64,000 bases of DNA, taken from contig NZ_CP031747.1 in NCBI RefSeq assembly GCF_005311025.1, positions 2,540,954 through 2,604,953 on the forward strand, read 5' to 3'. The notes below the pieces were generated by a model. The model did no database searches and had not been told where the DNA came from. It was given only the letters and a program-made list of their open reading frames with translations. Origin of the DNA: Alcaligenes faecalis (GTDB lineage Bacteria > Pseudomonadota > Gammaproteobacteria > Burkholderiales > Burkholderiaceae_B). Positions 54,341 through 64,000 of the stretch are shown in pieces. The translations under genes were made by a program, and so were the position numbers. How positions within the stretch are numbered: position 1 is the stretch's first letter; every line of letters starts with the position of its first letter.

Positions 54341-56026
54341 ATGCTTGCTGAGCAACAATCTCAATTAATCGCCTGCCTCCAGGCTGCCGTCCGTGCCATC
54401 TTGCCCCAGGCTGAACCCAACATCACGCTGGAGCGCCCCAAAGTGGCTGCGCACGGTGATGCTGCCTGCAATATTGCCATGCAACTGGCCAAACCAGCCG
54501 GTCGCAACCCGCGCGAGCTGGCTCAGCAAATCGTCGATACCCTCCTGGCCGATCCGAACGCCGCCGCTTTGCTGGCAGGCGCGGAAATTGCCGGTCCGGG
54601 CTTTATCAACTTTCGTCTGTCCACCGCCACGCACCAGGCTGTCCTGAAGACTATTGCTGAACAGGGCGATAACTTCGGTCACCTTGCTCCTACCCAGGAA
54701 AAACTGATGGTGGAGTTTGTGTCGGCCAACCCGACCGGCCCCTTGCACGTGGGCCACGCCCGTCAGGCTGCGCTGGGCGACTCGCTGTGCCGCGTATTCA
54801 GCTCCCAAGGGTACGACGTAACCCGCGAGTTCTACTACAACGACGCCGGTAACCAGATCGACAACCTGACCACCAGCGTACATGCCCGTGCCCGTGGCAT
54901 CGAGCCCGACAGCGAGCAATTCCCCGCTGACGGCTACAAGGGCGACTACATTCTGGATATCGCCCGCGACTACCAGGCCGGTGCAACGGTTCAGGCTGCC
55001 GATGGCGCCTCCGTCACCGCCAGTGGTGATCTGGACAATTTGGAAGACATCCGCCGCTTTGCCGTGGCCTACCTGCGCCGCGAGCAGGATCTGGACTTGC
55101 AGGCTTTCGGCCTGAAGTTCGACAACTTCTACCTGGAAAGCTCGCTGTACACCTCCGGCAAGGTTGAAAAAACCGTGCAGGCCCTGATCGACGCCGGTCA
55201 CACCTACGAGCTGGACGGCGCGCTGTGGCTGCGCACCACCGAACTGGGCACAGGCGACGACAAAGACCGCGTGATGCGCAAATCCGAAGGCGGCTACACC
55301 TACTTCGTGCCGGACGTGGCCTACCACGTGGCCAAGTGGGAACGCGGTTTCCACCACGCCATCAATATTCAAGGCTCCGACCACCACGGCACCATTGCCC
55401 GTGTGCGCGCTGGCCTGCAAGGTCTGGGTCTGGGTATCCCCAAGGAATTCCCGGCCTATATCCTGCACAAGATGGTCAAAGTCATGCGCAATGGCCAGGA
55501 AGTGAAAATTTCCAAACGCGCAGGCAGCTACGTCACCTTGCGTGACCTGATCGAATGGGTAGGCCAGGACGCCGTACGCTTCTTCCTGATCCAGCGTCGT
55601 GCCGACTCCGAATTCGTATTCGATATCGATCTGGCCCTGTCCAAAAGCGAAGAAAACCCGGTTTACTACATCCAGTACGCCCATGCCCGTATCAACTCCG
55701 TGTTGAACCAGTCGGCAGAACTGCTGGATCAGGTTCCTCAGGCCGACATCACGCCTTTGACCGCCCCCACCGAAATCGCCCTGCTGCAACGCCTGTCCGA
55801 ATACCCCAATGTGCTGGCCCAATCCGCTCGCGAATTGGCTCCTCACCACATTGCCTTCTGGCTGCGCGACTGCGCGGCGGACTTCCACTCCTGGTACAAC
55901 GCCGAGCGCGTGTCGGTAGACGACACCACCTTGCGTCTGGCCCGTCTGCGTCTGGCCCAGGCCTGCGCCCAAGTCATTCGCAATGGTCTGAACCTGCTGG
56001 GTGTGTCCGCACCCGAACGTATGTAA
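54341..56026 (+). CDS. argS: Arginine-tRNA ligase
   Basis: 561 aa class I synthetase. The HIGH motif is [17 protein letters not shown], and the KMSKS equivalent is [14 protein letters not shown]. The N-terminal tRNA D-loop domain and C-terminal DALR domain ([19 protein letters not shown]) are both present. The start at 54341 (MLAEQQSQL) is chosen; 38 upstream in-frame residues do not resemble ArgS. A SPOR-domain gene follows 14 bases later. Confidence 0.96.
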   Translation: MLAEQQSQLIACLQAAVRAILPQAEPNITLERPKVAAHGDAACNIAMQLAKPAGRNPRELAQQIVDTLLADPNAAALLAGAEIAGPGFINFRLSTATHQAVLKTIAEQGDNFGHLAPTQEKLMVEFVSANPTGPLHVGHARQAALGDSLCRVFSSQGYDVTREFYYNDAGNQIDNLTTSVHARARGIEPDSEQFPADGYKGDYILDIARDYQAGATVQAADGASVTASGDLDNLEDIRRFAVAYLRREQDLDLQAFGLKFDNFYLESSLYTSGKVEKTVQALIDAGHTYELDGALWLRTTELGTGDDKDRVMRKSEGGYTYFVPDVAYHVAKWERGFHHAINIQGSDHHGTIARVRAGLQGLGLGIPKEFPAYILHKMVKVMRNGQEVKISKRAGSYVTLRDLIEWVGQDAVRFFLIQRRADSEFVFDIDLALSKSEENPVYYIQYAHARINSVLNQSAELLDQVPQADITPLTAPTEIALLQRLSEYPNVLAQSARELAPHHIAFWLRDCAADFHSWYNAERVSVDDTTLRLARLRLAQACAQVIRNGLNLLGVSAPERM

Positions 56027-56040
56027 ACCCATAGGCAGAT

Positions 56041-56784
56041 ATGGCAAGAGCACGTAAAAAATCCAGTAGTTCCGGCGGTACGTATACCGGCATTCTGATT
56101 GGCCTGATTCTGGGTCTGGGCGCGGCGGTCGCCGTTGCCCTGTTTGTCACCAAAGTGCCCATGCCCTTTGTGGACAAGGCCAGCCGGGACAAACCTACCG
56201 TTGCCTTGCCTGAAGGGCGAGACTTGCTGGACCCGAACCGGGACCTGTATGGTAGCTCCAGTGGGCAAACTCCTCCGCCGGGCGACACCATTCCCGGTTT
56301 GACCTTGCCCCCCGTGAATTTGCCCAGCATCCCGTCCAAGCCTGCTGCACCGGACGCCTTGGGTGATCTGATCGCCACCTTGCCCGCCATGGGCACGGAA
56401 CCAGCTCGCCAGCCAGAGACCCGCAATACCGCTCCTGTGGTAACGCCTCCGGCCACAACGCCTGCCGCTCCAAGCACCCCGGCACCGGCCACCAGCAAAC
56501 CCGCCACACCAGCTCCGGCTGCGCCCCCGGCGGCGACCAAGCCAGCCACCACCTCCACCCCCTACTACCTGCAAGCAGGCGCATTTCGCAACAATGCGGA
56601 CGCCGAAGCCATGAAGGCCCGCTTGTTGATGCTAGGCTTTGACGCTTCAGTGCAAAGTGCACAGGTCAATGGCAGCACGGTGAACCGGGTACGCATGGGC
56701 CCCTTCAAGGGCATAGACGAAATGAACCGGGCACGCAGCCGTCTGGCCGAGGAAAAAATTGATACTTCGGTGGTCCGGCCCTAA
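56041..56784 (+). CDS. SPOR-domain cell-division type protein
   Basis: 247 aa. A short basic cytoplasmic start (MARARKKSSSSGG), one transmembrane helix (GILIGLILGLGAAVAVALFV), a long Pro/Ala-rich linker (residues ~110-170) and a C-terminal SPOR domain (YYLQAGAFRNNADAEAMKAR, RVRMGPFKGIDEMN). SPOR domains bind denuded septal peptidoglycan, so this is FtsN-like. It follows argS, an arrangement usual in betaproteobacteria. Confidence 0.9.
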   Translation: MARARKKSSSSGGTYTGILIGLILGLGAAVAVALFVTKVPMPFVDKASRDKPTVALPEGRDLLDPNRDLYGSSSGQTPPPGDTIPGLTLPPVNLPSIPSKPAAPDALGDLIATLPAMGTEPARQPETRNTAPVVTPPATTPAAPSTPAPATSKPATPAPAAPPAATKPATTSTPYYLQAGAFRNNADAEAMKARLLMLGFDASVQSAQVNGSTVNRVRMGPFKGIDEMNRARSRLAEEKIDTSVVRP

Positions 56785-56873
56785 GCAATTTGTGCCAAAG
56801 GCAGCCCCAAGGTGAACTTTTCCGCCATTGCACAGGTCATAGACCTCATCTTCCCCATTAAGGAAATTGATTC

Positions 56874-57515
56874 ATGAAGCTGAACGCATTGTTTGTACGA
56901 TCCCTGGTCGGTGCCAGTCTCTTGGCTGGTGCGACCTTGTTGCCCGCCACCAGCGCGCTGGCTCAACAAGCCGACCAAGGCTACGTTACCCTGCCTGCGG
57001 CTCAGCCCTCGGACAGCGTCGGTAAAACCGAAGTGCTGGAGTTCTTCTCCTACAGCTGCCCACACTGCGCCATCCTGGAACCCAAGGTCGAAGCCTGGTC
57101 CAAGACCCTGCCAGACAACGTCGTGCTGCGCCGTGTGCCTGTTGCCTTCAATGCCGGCATGACTGATCTGCAAAAGCTGTACTACACCCTGGAAGCCATG
57201 GACCGTCTGGACCTGCATCCCAAGGTGTTTGAAGCCATCCACCAGAAACGTGAGCGCATTTTTGATGCCAAGACCATCACGGCCTGGGCAGCCGCGCAAG
57301 GCGTAGACAAGGCTCGCTTCGAGCAGACCTTCAACTCCTTTGGTGTGCAGACCAAGGCCAATAAAGCCAACGAACTGTCCAACACCTACCAGATTCAGGG
57401 CACACCTAGTCTGGCAGTAGGCGGCAAGTTTGTGACTTCCCCTGCACTGGCCAATGGTTACGACGAAAGCATCACCAAAGCTCAAGAGCTGGTGAAGATG
57501 GTCACTAATCGCTAA
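56874..57515 (+). CDS. dsbA: Thiol:disulfide interchange protein DsbA-like
   Basis: 213 aa. Signal peptide ending ATSALAQQ, then a thioredoxin fold with the active site FFSYSCPHCAILEP (Cys-Pro-His-Cys), the helical insert, and the cis-Pro loop QIQGTPSLAVGGKFV. It oxidises Cys pairs in periplasmic proteins. It follows the SPOR-domain gene by 89 bases. No dsbB is seen here. Confidence 0.94.
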   Translation: MKLNALFVRSLVGASLLAGATLLPATSALAQQADQGYVTLPAAQPSDSVGKTEVLEFFSYSCPHCAILEPKVEAWSKTLPDNVVLRRVPVAFNAGMTDLQKLYYTLEAMDRLDLHPKVFEAIHQKRERIFDAKTITAWAAAQGVDKARFEQTFNSFGVQTKANKANELSNTYQIQGTPSLAVGGKFVTSPALANGYDESITKAQELVKMVTNR

Positions 57516-57538
57516 TTAGCGATCTGGCTGAGCCATAC

Positions 57539-57592
57539 CGCCAAGGGCCCTCAAGACTGGATTCGTTCCGGTTTTGAGGGCCCTTGGCGTTT
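57539..57592 (+). terminator. Strong hairpin after dsbA
   Basis: A 16-bp perfect stem (57539-57554 with 57574-57589, CGCCAAGGGCCCTCAA) with a 19-nt loop. The T-run after it is short, but stem strength makes termination or 3'-end protection likely. Confidence 0.7.
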
Positions 57593-57741
57593 CTATATCT
57601 GTGATCTATTAGCTGCCGGTAACTCGTAAGTAATTCGATAACAGCGGCTTACAAGAAGGTACGGGATTCCAACGTCATTGCAAGTCTGGGCCATTTATTA
57701 AAGCCAGGGTGCGTCCCTGGCTGGAGCAGTCAGTGAAAGGC

Positions 57742-58938
57742 CTAAGCCTGCGCCGCCGTCTCAAAAGCCTGCGTCAGGTCAGCGCACAAGTCTTTGGTCG
57801 ATTCCAAACCGATATGCAGGCGCACCAGACTGTCCTGGCTGTCCTGCCAGTAGCTATGACCACTTAGAAACGCCGTATCCACCAACTGCACCAGGCTTTC
57901 AAAACCACCCCAGGAAAAGCCGATACCAAACAGGGTCAGGGCATCTACGAATGCGCGTGCCTGCGCATTGTTCAGTCGTAGCTGCACCGACAACATGCCG
58001 TTAGAGCCGGTGCAGTCACGTTGCCACAAGGCATGGCCAGGATCTTGTGGCCAAGCGGGATGATAGATACGGGTAACTTCAGGGCGACTATCCAGAAATT
58101 GGCACACAGCCAGCGCATTGGCGGCGCTTTCACGCATACGAATAGGCAGGGTACGCACACCGCGTAATGCCAACCAGGCGTCATCGGCACTGATGGAAAA
58201 ACCCAGCGCATAGTGGTTGTCGTGCAGGCGTTTGTTGATGGCTGGATCTGCGGACATGACTGCACCCAACATCAAATCGGAGTGGCCTGCCACATACTTG
58301 GTCCCAGCCACGATAGACACGTCAAAACCCAATTCCAAGGGACGGTAGATATAGCCCGAGCCCCAGGTGTTGTCAGTAACCAGCAGCAAATCGTGCTTGC
58401 GACCAAACTCCGCCAAGGCAGGCATATCCAGCATTTGCATCAACAAGGAGCCGGGTGACTCCACGTACACCATGCGGGTATTGTCCTGCAGATGACGTGC
58501 CATTTCCTCGGGGGTCGGTGCACAGAACGTGGCCTGTATGCCCATGCGGCGCAACACGGTCTTTTCCAGATAACGCACCGGACCATAAGCACTGTCAGCA
58601 ATCAGCACGTGATCGCCAGAATCCAGCAGTGCCAGCAAACCCAAGGTAATCGCTGCCATGCCGGACGGTGCCAGCAAAGCCTGGGTGGCAGATTCCAGCT
58701 GACAGAACACCTGCTCCAGTGCAGCGTGGGTATCCATGCCCGAGCGCCCGTAGGTAACCGAGCGTTTTTCAGGATCTGCCTTGTCCGCCTGGGCTCGATC
58801 CAGAGCGTCCAGATTGCGAAAGCGCACCGTACTGGTGCGCATGATGGGCACGGCCACCGGCGCCGCATCGGTATGCGGATCGAACGGGGCCAGACCCGTA
58901 TGTTGCAAGGCGGTGTCCAGGGCGAGATCAGAGCTCAT
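57742..58938 (-). CDS. metC: Cystathionine beta-lyase / Cys-Met metabolism PLP enzyme
   Basis: 398 aa. PLP fold type I. The Schiff-base lysine is in SIVAGTKYVAGHSDLMLG. SVTYGRSGMDTHAALEQVFC and LVTDNTWGSGYIYRPLELGF are typical, with a C-terminal RLHIGLESTKDLCADL. It cleaves cystathionine to homocysteine, pyruvate and ammonia; gamma-lyase or gamma-synthase activity cannot be excluded. The ATG at 58938 is chosen; a TTG seven codons upstream is an alternative, and neither has a strong ribosome site. Confidence 0.88.
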   Translation of the reverse strand: MSSDLALDTALQHTGLAPFDPHTDAAPVAVPIMRTSTVRFRNLDALDRAQADKADPEKRSVTYGRSGMDTHAALEQVFCQLESATQALLAPSGMAAITLGLLALLDSGDHVLIADSAYGPVRYLEKTVLRRMGIQATFCAPTPEEMARHLQDNTRMVYVESPGSLLMQMLDMPALAEFGRKHDLLLVTDNTWGSGYIYRPLELGFDVSIVAGTKYVAGHSDLMLGAVMSADPAINKRLHDNHYALGFSISADDAWLALRGVRTLPIRMRESAANALAVCQFLDSRPEVTRIYHPAWPQDPGHALWQRDCTGSNGMLSVQLRLNNAQARAFVDALTLFGIGFSWGGFESLVQLVDTAFLSGHSYWQDSQDSLVRLHIGLESTKDLCADLTQAFETAAQA

Positions 58939-59051
58939 AGTGTTGGCAGGCGGTAGCAAGAAAAGCTCTACGCTACCACAGGCCAGCGGGCCCAGTCGCC
59001 TCTGCCAACAGTCGCTATATTGCCCCCTCTTATTAAGAGGCGCCCCAGTGT

Positions 59052-60128
59052 TTAAATGCGCTGGAAACGGTAAACCCCATCCTCGCCCATCTCACGACGC
59101 AAACGGTCATCAAAATACAAGGCGTGCAGGTGAGCAATGGCCTCGCCCATGGCAAAGGTCATCTGATGCGAGTCCAGCTTGCGATGAAAGAGCACAGGCA
59201 GAATATCGGCGGCGGTACAGGGCTGGGCACAGGCTTCCAACACTTCTTCCAGACGCTCGGCGTGATGCTCCTGCTGCTGACGAATGCGCTCGTGCATGCC
59301 ACGGAAAGGCTTGCCATGCGAAGGCAACACCAAAGTATCCGGGGCCAGATCCTGATAGGACAGCAGGGAGTTCAGGTACAAAGGCAAGGGATTCGCAAAG
59401 GGCTCGGTATCGAACACGCTGATATTGGTGGAGATACGCGGCAAAAGCATGTCACCGGAAATCAGCACCTTCAGTTCTTCACAGTACAACGACATATGCT
59501 CGGGAGCGTGGCCGTAGCCCACGATCAAACGCCAGGGGCGACCGGCAATCACCACACGCTGACCATCCATCAAGCGCACAAAACGCTCGGGCACCGAAGG
59601 CACCATCGAAGGGTAGTAATCCCCACGGCTGCGAATCTGTTCACGGGCTTTCTCATCTTGCAGGCCGTGACGGACAAAATGCGCTTCTGCCGCCACACCA
59701 TTCGGGCCACCGGCCTCCGCGCCAGTCTGGCGTCCACCTGTCCCCGACCACAGCCTGGCGGTCGCGTAGTCCGTCATGCTGATCCACAAAGGTGCATTCC
59801 AGCGCTGGCACAACCAGTCCGCCAAACCGACATGATCCGGGTGCATATGGGTAACGATCACGCGCAGCACGGGCAAGCCTTCCAGCTCGTTCTGGAAAAC
59901 CTGTTCCCACAGCTCGCGCACTTCGGGACGGGCGACGCCACAGTCCACAATGGTCCAGCCCTCGCGCCCCTCGATTTGGTCGCGCAATAGCCACAAATTG
60001 ATGTGATCCAGCGCAAAAGGCAAAGGCATACGCAGCCAACGCACCCCCGGCGCGACTTCCAGGCTGCCACCCGCTGGGGGCAGGGTATCTGCCCAGGGAT
60101 AATTCAATTTTTGTTCGTTAGGATTCAT
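59052..60128 (-). CDS. Metallo-beta-lactamase-fold hydrolase
   Basis: 358 aa. Metal-binding motif VTHMHPDHVGLADWL, with further ligands in GYGHAPEHMSLYCEEL, SGDMLLP and LPSHGKPFRGMHER. The C-terminal ~100 residues contain the winged helix typical of the LACTB2-like branch. It probably hydrolyses a thioester or similar bond. The start at 60128 has TTGGAG five bases upstream; 59 upstream in-frame residues overlap the shared promoter. It is divergent from the LiuR-type regulator and shares its operator, suggesting a role in branched acyl-CoA catabolism. Confidence 0.88.
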   Translation of the reverse strand: MNPNEQKLNYPWADTLPPAGGSLEVAPGVRWLRMPLPFALDHINLWLLRDQIEGREGWTIVDCGVARPEVRELWEQVFQNELEGLPVLRVIVTHMHPDHVGLADWLCQRWNAPLWISMTDYATARLWSGTGGRQTGAEAGGPNGVAAEAHFVRHGLQDEKAREQIRSRGDYYPSMVPSVPERFVRLMDGQRVVIAGRPWRLIVGYGHAPEHMSLYCEELKVLISGDMLLPRISTNISVFDTEPFANPLPLYLNSLLSYQDLAPDTLVLPSHGKPFRGMHERIRQQQEHHAERLEEVLEACAQPCTAADILPVLFHRKLDSHQMTFAMGEAIAHLHALYFDDRLRREMGEDGVYRFQRI

Positions 60129-60216
60129 GCTCGCTCCAATGAATGGCTCTTGTAGGGCGTAAGGGCTGTCCATACTAAAAGGCCCTAGTTCCCTCTCTAG
60201 CTCTATGGCATGATAG

Positions 60217-60232
60217 TTTACGTTTACGTAAA
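60217..60232. promoter_or_regulatory. LiuR-like operator 1 (divergent promoter)
   Basis: TTTACGTTTACGTAAA in the 115 bases between the metallo-hydrolase and MerR-type genes. The same 15-base core occurs, in reverse orientation, before liuA. Confidence 0.7.
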
Positions 60233-60243
60233 TCACACTAAAA

Positions 60244-60636
60244 ATGACAACGACAACCTGGACAATATCGGATCTGGCGCACGAGTTTGGCATCACGCCT
60301 CGCACCCTGCGCTTCTATGAAGACCAAGGGATCTTGAGCCCGCTGCGCCAAGGTACACAGCGCATTTATCAGCCCCGCGATCGTGCCCGCCTGAAGCTGG
60401 CTCTGCGTGGCAAGCGCCTGGGGCTGCAGTTATCGGAGATTCTGCGGCTGATCAATATGTATGAATCCCCGATGGACACGGCTTCCCAGCTTAAGCACTA
60501 TCAGGAGGTATTGAACGAGCATCGCCTGCGCCTGGAGCGCCAGCGGCAGGACCTGGATCAGACCTTGCAGGAGATTCAGGACCAGCTCGACATCTGTCAC
60601 ACCATGAGCGAACAGTTGAAGTTGGAGTCCCGATAA
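60244..60636 (+). CDS. liuR: MerR-family regulator, LiuR type
   Basis: 130 aa. N-terminal winged HTH (WTISDLAHEFGITPRTLRFY, EDQGILSPLRQGTQRIYQPR) and a coiled-coil dimerisation helix (RLRLERQRQDLDQTLQEIQD). There is no Cys metal site. MerR proteins before isovaleryl-CoA dehydrogenase genes are LiuR, regulators of leucine and isovalerate breakdown. It lies 81 bases upstream of liuA with matching operators on both sides. Confidence 0.88.
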   Translation: MTTTTWTISDLAHEFGITPRTLRFYEDQGILSPLRQGTQRIYQPRDRARLKLALRGKRLGLQLSEILRLINMYESPMDTASQLKHYQEVLNEHRLRLERQRQDLDQTLQEIQDQLDICHTMSEQLKLESR

Positions 60637-60656
60637 GGGAAAACCCATATATATGA

Positions 60657-60673
60657 CGTTTACGTAAACGTAA
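60657..60673 (+). promoter_or_regulatory. LiuR-like operator 2 upstream of liuA
   Basis: GTTTACGTAAACGTAA, the reverse complement of the 15-base core in operator 1 (TTACGTTTACGTAAA), 45 bases before the liuA start. It sits next to an AT-rich TAATATAAAT that may be the -10 region. Confidence 0.7.
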
Positions 60674-60717
60674 TATAAATACAATTCCACAACCCATTTA
60701 TTTCCACGGAGTGCCTC

Positions 60718-61896
60718 ATGAGCCTGCCCGGCCTGAATTTCGATCTTGGCTCCGACCTGGACATGCTGCGCGACGCTGTCGCCGACTTCTCCCAGGCCGA
60801 AATTGCCCCTTTAGCGGCTCAACTGGATCACGATGACCAGTTCCCCATGCACTTGTGGAAGAAGTTCGGTGAGATGGGTTTGCTGGGCATGACCGTCAGC
60901 GAAGAATACGGTGGTGCGAACCTGGGCTATCTGGCCCACATGATCGCAATGGAAGAAATCTCCCGTGCCAGCGCCTCGGTGGCTCTGTCCTACGGTGCGC
61001 ACTCCAACCTCTGTGTGAACCAGATCAACCGCAACGGTACGGAAGCCCAGAAGCAGAAATACCTGCCCAAGCTGATCAGCGGCGAGCATATCGGTGCTCT
61101 GGCCATGAGTGAGCCCGGTGCCGGTTCGGACGTGGTCAGCATGAAGCTGCGCGCCGACAAAAAGGGCGATCGCTACGTGCTGAACGGCTCCAAAATGTGG
61201 ATTACCAACGGCCCGGACGCTGACACCCTGGTGGTGTACGCCAAAACGGACCCGCAAGCCGGCGCACGCGGCATTACCGCCTTCCTGATCGAAAAAGATT
61301 TTGCCGGTTTCTCCGTTGCCCAAAAGCTGGACAAGCTGGGTATGCGCGGCAGCCACACAGGCGAGCTGGTGTTCCAGGACTGTGAAGTGCCTGAAGAAAA
61401 CGTGCTGGGCCAACTCAATGGTGGCGTCAAAGTGCTGATGTCCGGCCTGGACTACGAACGCGCCGTGCTGGCCGGTGGTCCGCTGGGCATCATGCAAGCC
61501 GTCATGGACGTGGTGATTCCTTACATCCACGACCGCAAGCAGTTCGGCCAGGCCATTGGCGAATTCCAGCTGATTCAAGGCAAGGTGGCCGATATGTACA
61601 CCACCCTGCAAGCCAGCCGCGCCCTGTGCTATGCCGTGGGCAAGAATCTGGACCGTCTGGGTGCAGGCCATGTACGTTCTGTGCGTAAAGACTGCGCAGC
61701 CGCCATCCTGTACAGCGCCGAAAAAGCCACCTGGATGGCTGGTGAAGGTATACAGATTCTGGGCGGCAACGGCTACATCAACGAATTCCCCACAGGCCGC
61801 CTGTGGCGCGATGCCAAGTTGTACGAGATCGGCGCGGGCACCAGTGAAATCCGCCGCATGCTGATCGGCCGCGAATTGTTCGCCGAAACCGCCTAA
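60718..61896 (+). CDS. liuA: Isovaleryl-CoA dehydrogenase
   Basis: 392 aa acyl-CoA dehydrogenase. The catalytic Glu is in [20 protein letters not shown], the position typical of isovaleryl-CoA dehydrogenase. Other motifs are [27 protein letters not shown] and, at the C-terminus, [20 protein letters not shown]. It turns isovaleryl-CoA into 3-methylcrotonyl-CoA in leucine breakdown. AceK follows 12 bases later. Confidence 0.94.
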   Translation: MSLPGLNFDLGSDLDMLRDAVADFSQAEIAPLAAQLDHDDQFPMHLWKKFGEMGLLGMTVSEEYGGANLGYLAHMIAMEEISRASASVALSYGAHSNLCVNQINRNGTEAQKQKYLPKLISGEHIGALAMSEPGAGSDVVSMKLRADKKGDRYVLNGSKMWITNGPDADTLVVYAKTDPQAGARGITAFLIEKDFAGFSVAQKLDKLGMRGSHTGELVFQDCEVPEENVLGQLNGGVKVLMSGLDYERAVLAGGPLGIMQAVMDVVIPYIHDRKQFGQAIGEFQLIQGKVADMYTTLQASRALCYAVGKNLDRLGAGHVRSVRKDCAAAILYSAEKATWMAGEGIQILGGNGYINEFPTGRLWRDAKLYEIGAGTSEIRRMLIGRELFAETA

Positions 61897-61908
61897 AAAG
61901 GCAGAGGC

Positions 61909-63777
61909 ATGTCCAACCCTGATTTTGGCGAAACCACCGTCATTACCCCGGTTCAAAAACCGGGGATGACGGCTATCCAGGTGGCCCAGGCCATGCTGGA
62001 TGGTTTCAATCGCCACTACGCGCTGTTTCGCTATAGTGCCCAGCGCGCCAAGTCTTTGTACGAATCGGGCGACTGGCATGGTATTCAGCAGCTCTCGCGC
62101 GAACGTATCGAGTACTACGCGACACGGGTGCGCGAATGCGCGGCCATGCTTAGCCAGAATCTGCGTTTGCATCAGCCCACGCCTTCCGATCCGGCGCATC
62201 TGGACGAGGCCCAGCAGCAATTGTGGCTGCAAGCCAAGGCTGAATTTGTGCGTTTGCTGTCGGGCCACCGTCAGCCGGAATGTGCCGAGACCTTCTTCAA
62301 CTCCGTCTCCTGCCGCGTGCTGCACCGGCACTATTTTCGCAACGAATTCATTTTCGTGCGTCCAGCTGTTGCCACGGATTATCTGGACGGCGCGCTGCCT
62401 TCGTATCGGGTCTATTACCCCACCGAAGAAGGTCTGGAAACCAGCCTGACCAATATGCTGGCCGACTTCGGTCTGGCCGCCCCCTTTGCCGACCTGCCGC
62501 GCGATGTGCGCACATTGGCTCGCATGGCCGTGCGTCAGCTATGCCGCCGCCTGCCACGTGGCTATGGCTCGCGCATTGGCTCGGACTGCCAGATTCAGGT
62601 GCTGAACTCCCTGTTCTTTCGTAACAAGGGTGCCTATGTGGTGGGCCGCCTGATCAATCAGGGTGAAGTGCTGCCCTTTTCGATTGCCATTTTGCATCGC
62701 CCCTCGGGACACTTGTATATAGATGCCTTGCTGCACACCACGGACGACCTGTCCACGCTGTTCAGCTTTACTCGCGCCTATTTCCTGGTCGATATGGAAG
62801 CACCGTCAGCCTATGTGGACTTCCTGTCCAGCCTGCTGCCCCGCAAGCCCAAGGCCGAGCTGTACACCGCCATCGGTCTGCAAAAGCAGGGCAAGACGCT
62901 GTTCTACCGCGACTTTCTGCACCACCTGTCGCACTCGCACGATCACTTTGATCTGGCTCCCGGTATTGCCGGTATGGTGATGACGGTATTCACCCTGCCG
63001 TCCTACCCCTATGTGTTCAAGCTGATCCGCGACCGGATTCAAAAGCAGGGCATGGACCACGCCACGGTGCGCAGCAAATACCAGCTGGTTAAAAAACATG
63101 ATCGTGTCGGGCGCATGGCCGACACCTGGGACTACGCTCAGGTTGCCTTGCCCAAGGCACGCTTTTCCGAAGCCTTGCTGGAAGAACTTCGCCGCGAAGT
63201 GCCCAGCCTGCTGGAAGAGTCCGAGGACACCATCTTGCTGCGCCACGTCTACATTGAACGGCGCATGACCCCGCTGAACCTGTATCTGAACAAAGCCAGC
63301 GACCCCGCCCTGAACGCCGCCGTGGAGCAATACGGCAAGGCGATCCGGGAACTGGCCGCCGCCGACATCTTCCCCGGCGATATGTTGTTCAAGAACTTTG
63401 GTGTGACCCGTCTGGGCCGCGTTGTCTTCTATGACTACGACGAAATCCAGCACATGCGCGAGATGAACTTTCGCGCTATTCCGCCTGCACCAAATGAAGA
63501 AGCCGAAATGGCCAGCGAGCCCTGGTATCCCATCGGCCCGAACGATGTATTTCCCGAAGAATTCGGCTACTTTCTATTGACCGACCCTCGTATTCGCAAA
63601 GCCTTCATGGCCCACCATGCGGAACTGCTGGAGCCTGAATGGTGGACACAGTGCCGCTTGCGAGTGACGCAAGGTCGGATCGAAAATATTTTTCCGTATA
63701 ACAAAGATCGGCAGCTGCACGAGTTTGCCAAGCGCGCGCCGGTCTCCTCTTTGCAACCAGGAGTCTTTCATGACTAA
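61909..63777 (+). CDS. aceK: Isocitrate dehydrogenase kinase/phosphatase
   Basis: 622 aa bifunctional enzyme that phosphorylates and dephosphorylates isocitrate dehydrogenase, steering carbon between the TCA cycle and the glyoxylate shunt. Typical parts are [20 protein letters not shown], the ATP-binding [20 protein letters not shown] with VFKLIRDR, and [20 protein letters not shown] followed by YDYDE. The length is slightly over the usual ~580-600 aa. It lies between liuA and a thiolase gene in one apparent operon, which links leucine/isovalerate use to glyoxylate-shunt control. Confidence 0.95.
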   Translation: MSNPDFGETTVITPVQKPGMTAIQVAQAMLDGFNRHYALFRYSAQRAKSLYESGDWHGIQQLSRERIEYYATRVRECAAMLSQNLRLHQPTPSDPAHLDEAQQQLWLQAKAEFVRLLSGHRQPECAETFFNSVSCRVLHRHYFRNEFIFVRPAVATDYLDGALPSYRVYYPTEEGLETSLTNMLADFGLAAPFADLPRDVRTLARMAVRQLCRRLPRGYGSRIGSDCQIQVLNSLFFRNKGAYVVGRLINQGEVLPFSIAILHRPSGHLYIDALLHTTDDLSTLFSFTRAYFLVDMEAPSAYVDFLSSLLPRKPKAELYTAIGLQKQGKTLFYRDFLHHLSHSHDHFDLAPGIAGMVMTVFTLPSYPYVFKLIRDRIQKQGMDHATVRSKYQLVKKHDRVGRMADTWDYAQVALPKARFSEALLEELRREVPSLLEESEDTILLRHVYIERRMTPLNLYLNKASDPALNAAVEQYGKAIRELAAADIFPGDMLFKNFGVTRLGRVVFYDYDEIQHMREMNFRAIPPAPNEEAEMASEPWYPIGPNDVFPEEFGYFLLTDPRIRKAFMAHHAELLEPEWWTQCRLRVTQGRIENIFPYNKDRQLHEFAKRAPVSSLQPGVFHD

Positions 63778-64000
63778 TTCCGTTGTCATCGTCTCGATCG
63801 CCCGCACCCCTATGGGCGGCATGATGGGTAGCCTGTCCGATCTGGCCGCCCACGAACTGGGCGCCGTCGCCATCAAGGCGGCCATGGAGCGCTCGGGCAT
63901 TCAGGCCGACAAGGTCGACGAAGTGATCATGGGTAACGTGCTGCAAGCCGGTCAGGGCCAGGCTCCTGCACGCCAGGCTGCCTTGGGCGCCGGTCTGCCC
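63770..64000 (+). CDS. Acetyl-CoA acetyltransferase (partial, 3' end outside window)
   Basis: First 77 codons of a classic thiolase: [40 protein letters not shown]. The catalytic Cys would lie just past the window. CAGGAG precedes the ATG by six bases, and the start overlaps the end of aceK by eight bases. It cleaves acetoacetyl-CoA, the natural end of the leucine route. Confidence 0.92.
   Translation, partial: MTNSVVIVSIARTPMGGMMGSLSDLAAHELGAVAIKAAMERSGIQADKVDEVIMGNVLQAGQGQAPARQAALGAGLP

Noticed and set aside
54365-56053. 562-aa open frame antisense to argS
   Set aside because: Shadow of argS caused by codon bias; composition (Gly, Val, Gln, His rich) is typical of antisense reading.
60811-62331. 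506-aa open frame antisense to liuA/aceK
   Set aside because: Overlaps two well-supported genes and has no family resemblance.

Overview
The window looks like a chromosomal segment of a betaproteobacterium of the family Alcaligenaceae (Alcaligenes-like, Burkholderiales). The basis is moderately high GC content, dense operons with ATGA-type overlaps, three tripartite TRAP transporters, a long-form leuA, rpoN, AceK, and a LiuR-type leucine/isovalerate locus. This assignment is inferred from gene content and protein style, not from a database search. I see no rRNA, tRNA, phage, insertion sequence or CRISPR array.

Layout. 1-2780: the end of a CoA-ligase operon with a thiolase-like protein that lacks the thiolase catalytic residues and a DUF35 partner, followed by a 231-bp inverted-repeat element. 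3.7-6.6 kb: TRAP transporter 1. 6.8-7.5 kb: a HAD phosphatase. 7.7-11.5 kb: an MCE/Mla-type lipid transport operon. 11.6-17.6 kb: TRAP transporter 2 with an NHL-propeller protein, an unknown protein, a LysR regulator and a 2'-5' RNA ligase-like protein. 17.7-20.3 kb: a LysR regulator divergent from a Tat-exported amidase. 20.4-26.4 kb: small stress and DUF genes, a GTPase/DUF3482-DUF2868 pair and a LemA-TPM-TPM trio. 26.8-31.4 kb: rhlE, a LysE-type exporter, prfC and a hypothetical gene. 31.5-32.5 kb: bfr and bfd.

32.7-41.5 kb holds the most interesting system. A LysR regulator stands divergent from a cysteine amidase of the isochorismatase family. TRAP transporter 3, a family III CoA transferase, an HMG-CoA-lyase-family lyase and a LeuCD-type hydro-lyase follow. 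Read together, these suggest uptake and breakdown of an amide of a maleate/citraconate-like diacid: deamidation, hydration to a (citra)malate, CoA activation and cleavage to pyruvate plus acetyl-CoA or an equivalent pair. The operator-like palindrome between the divergent genes and a binding protein lacking the usual carboxylate-binding arginine support a dedicated pathway. The substrate is an inference.

42-44.2 kb: a Fur-box-preceded TonB-dependent receptor. 44.4-48.4 kb: rpoN, a membrane protein, and leuA with a leader peptide containing a Leu run rich in CTA codons. 48.7-50.4 kb: DUF1963, unknown and DUF1840 genes. 50.5-54.2 kb: a large Sec-signal RHS/YD protein ending in a Tle1-like phospholipase (DUF2235) domain. 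54.3-57.5 kb: argS, a SPOR protein and dsbA. 57.7-64 kb: a cystathionine beta-lyase-type enzyme, then a metallo-beta-lactamase-fold hydrolase divergent from liuR, liuA, aceK and a thiolase cut by the window edge. Two copies of one LiuR-like operator flank liuR.
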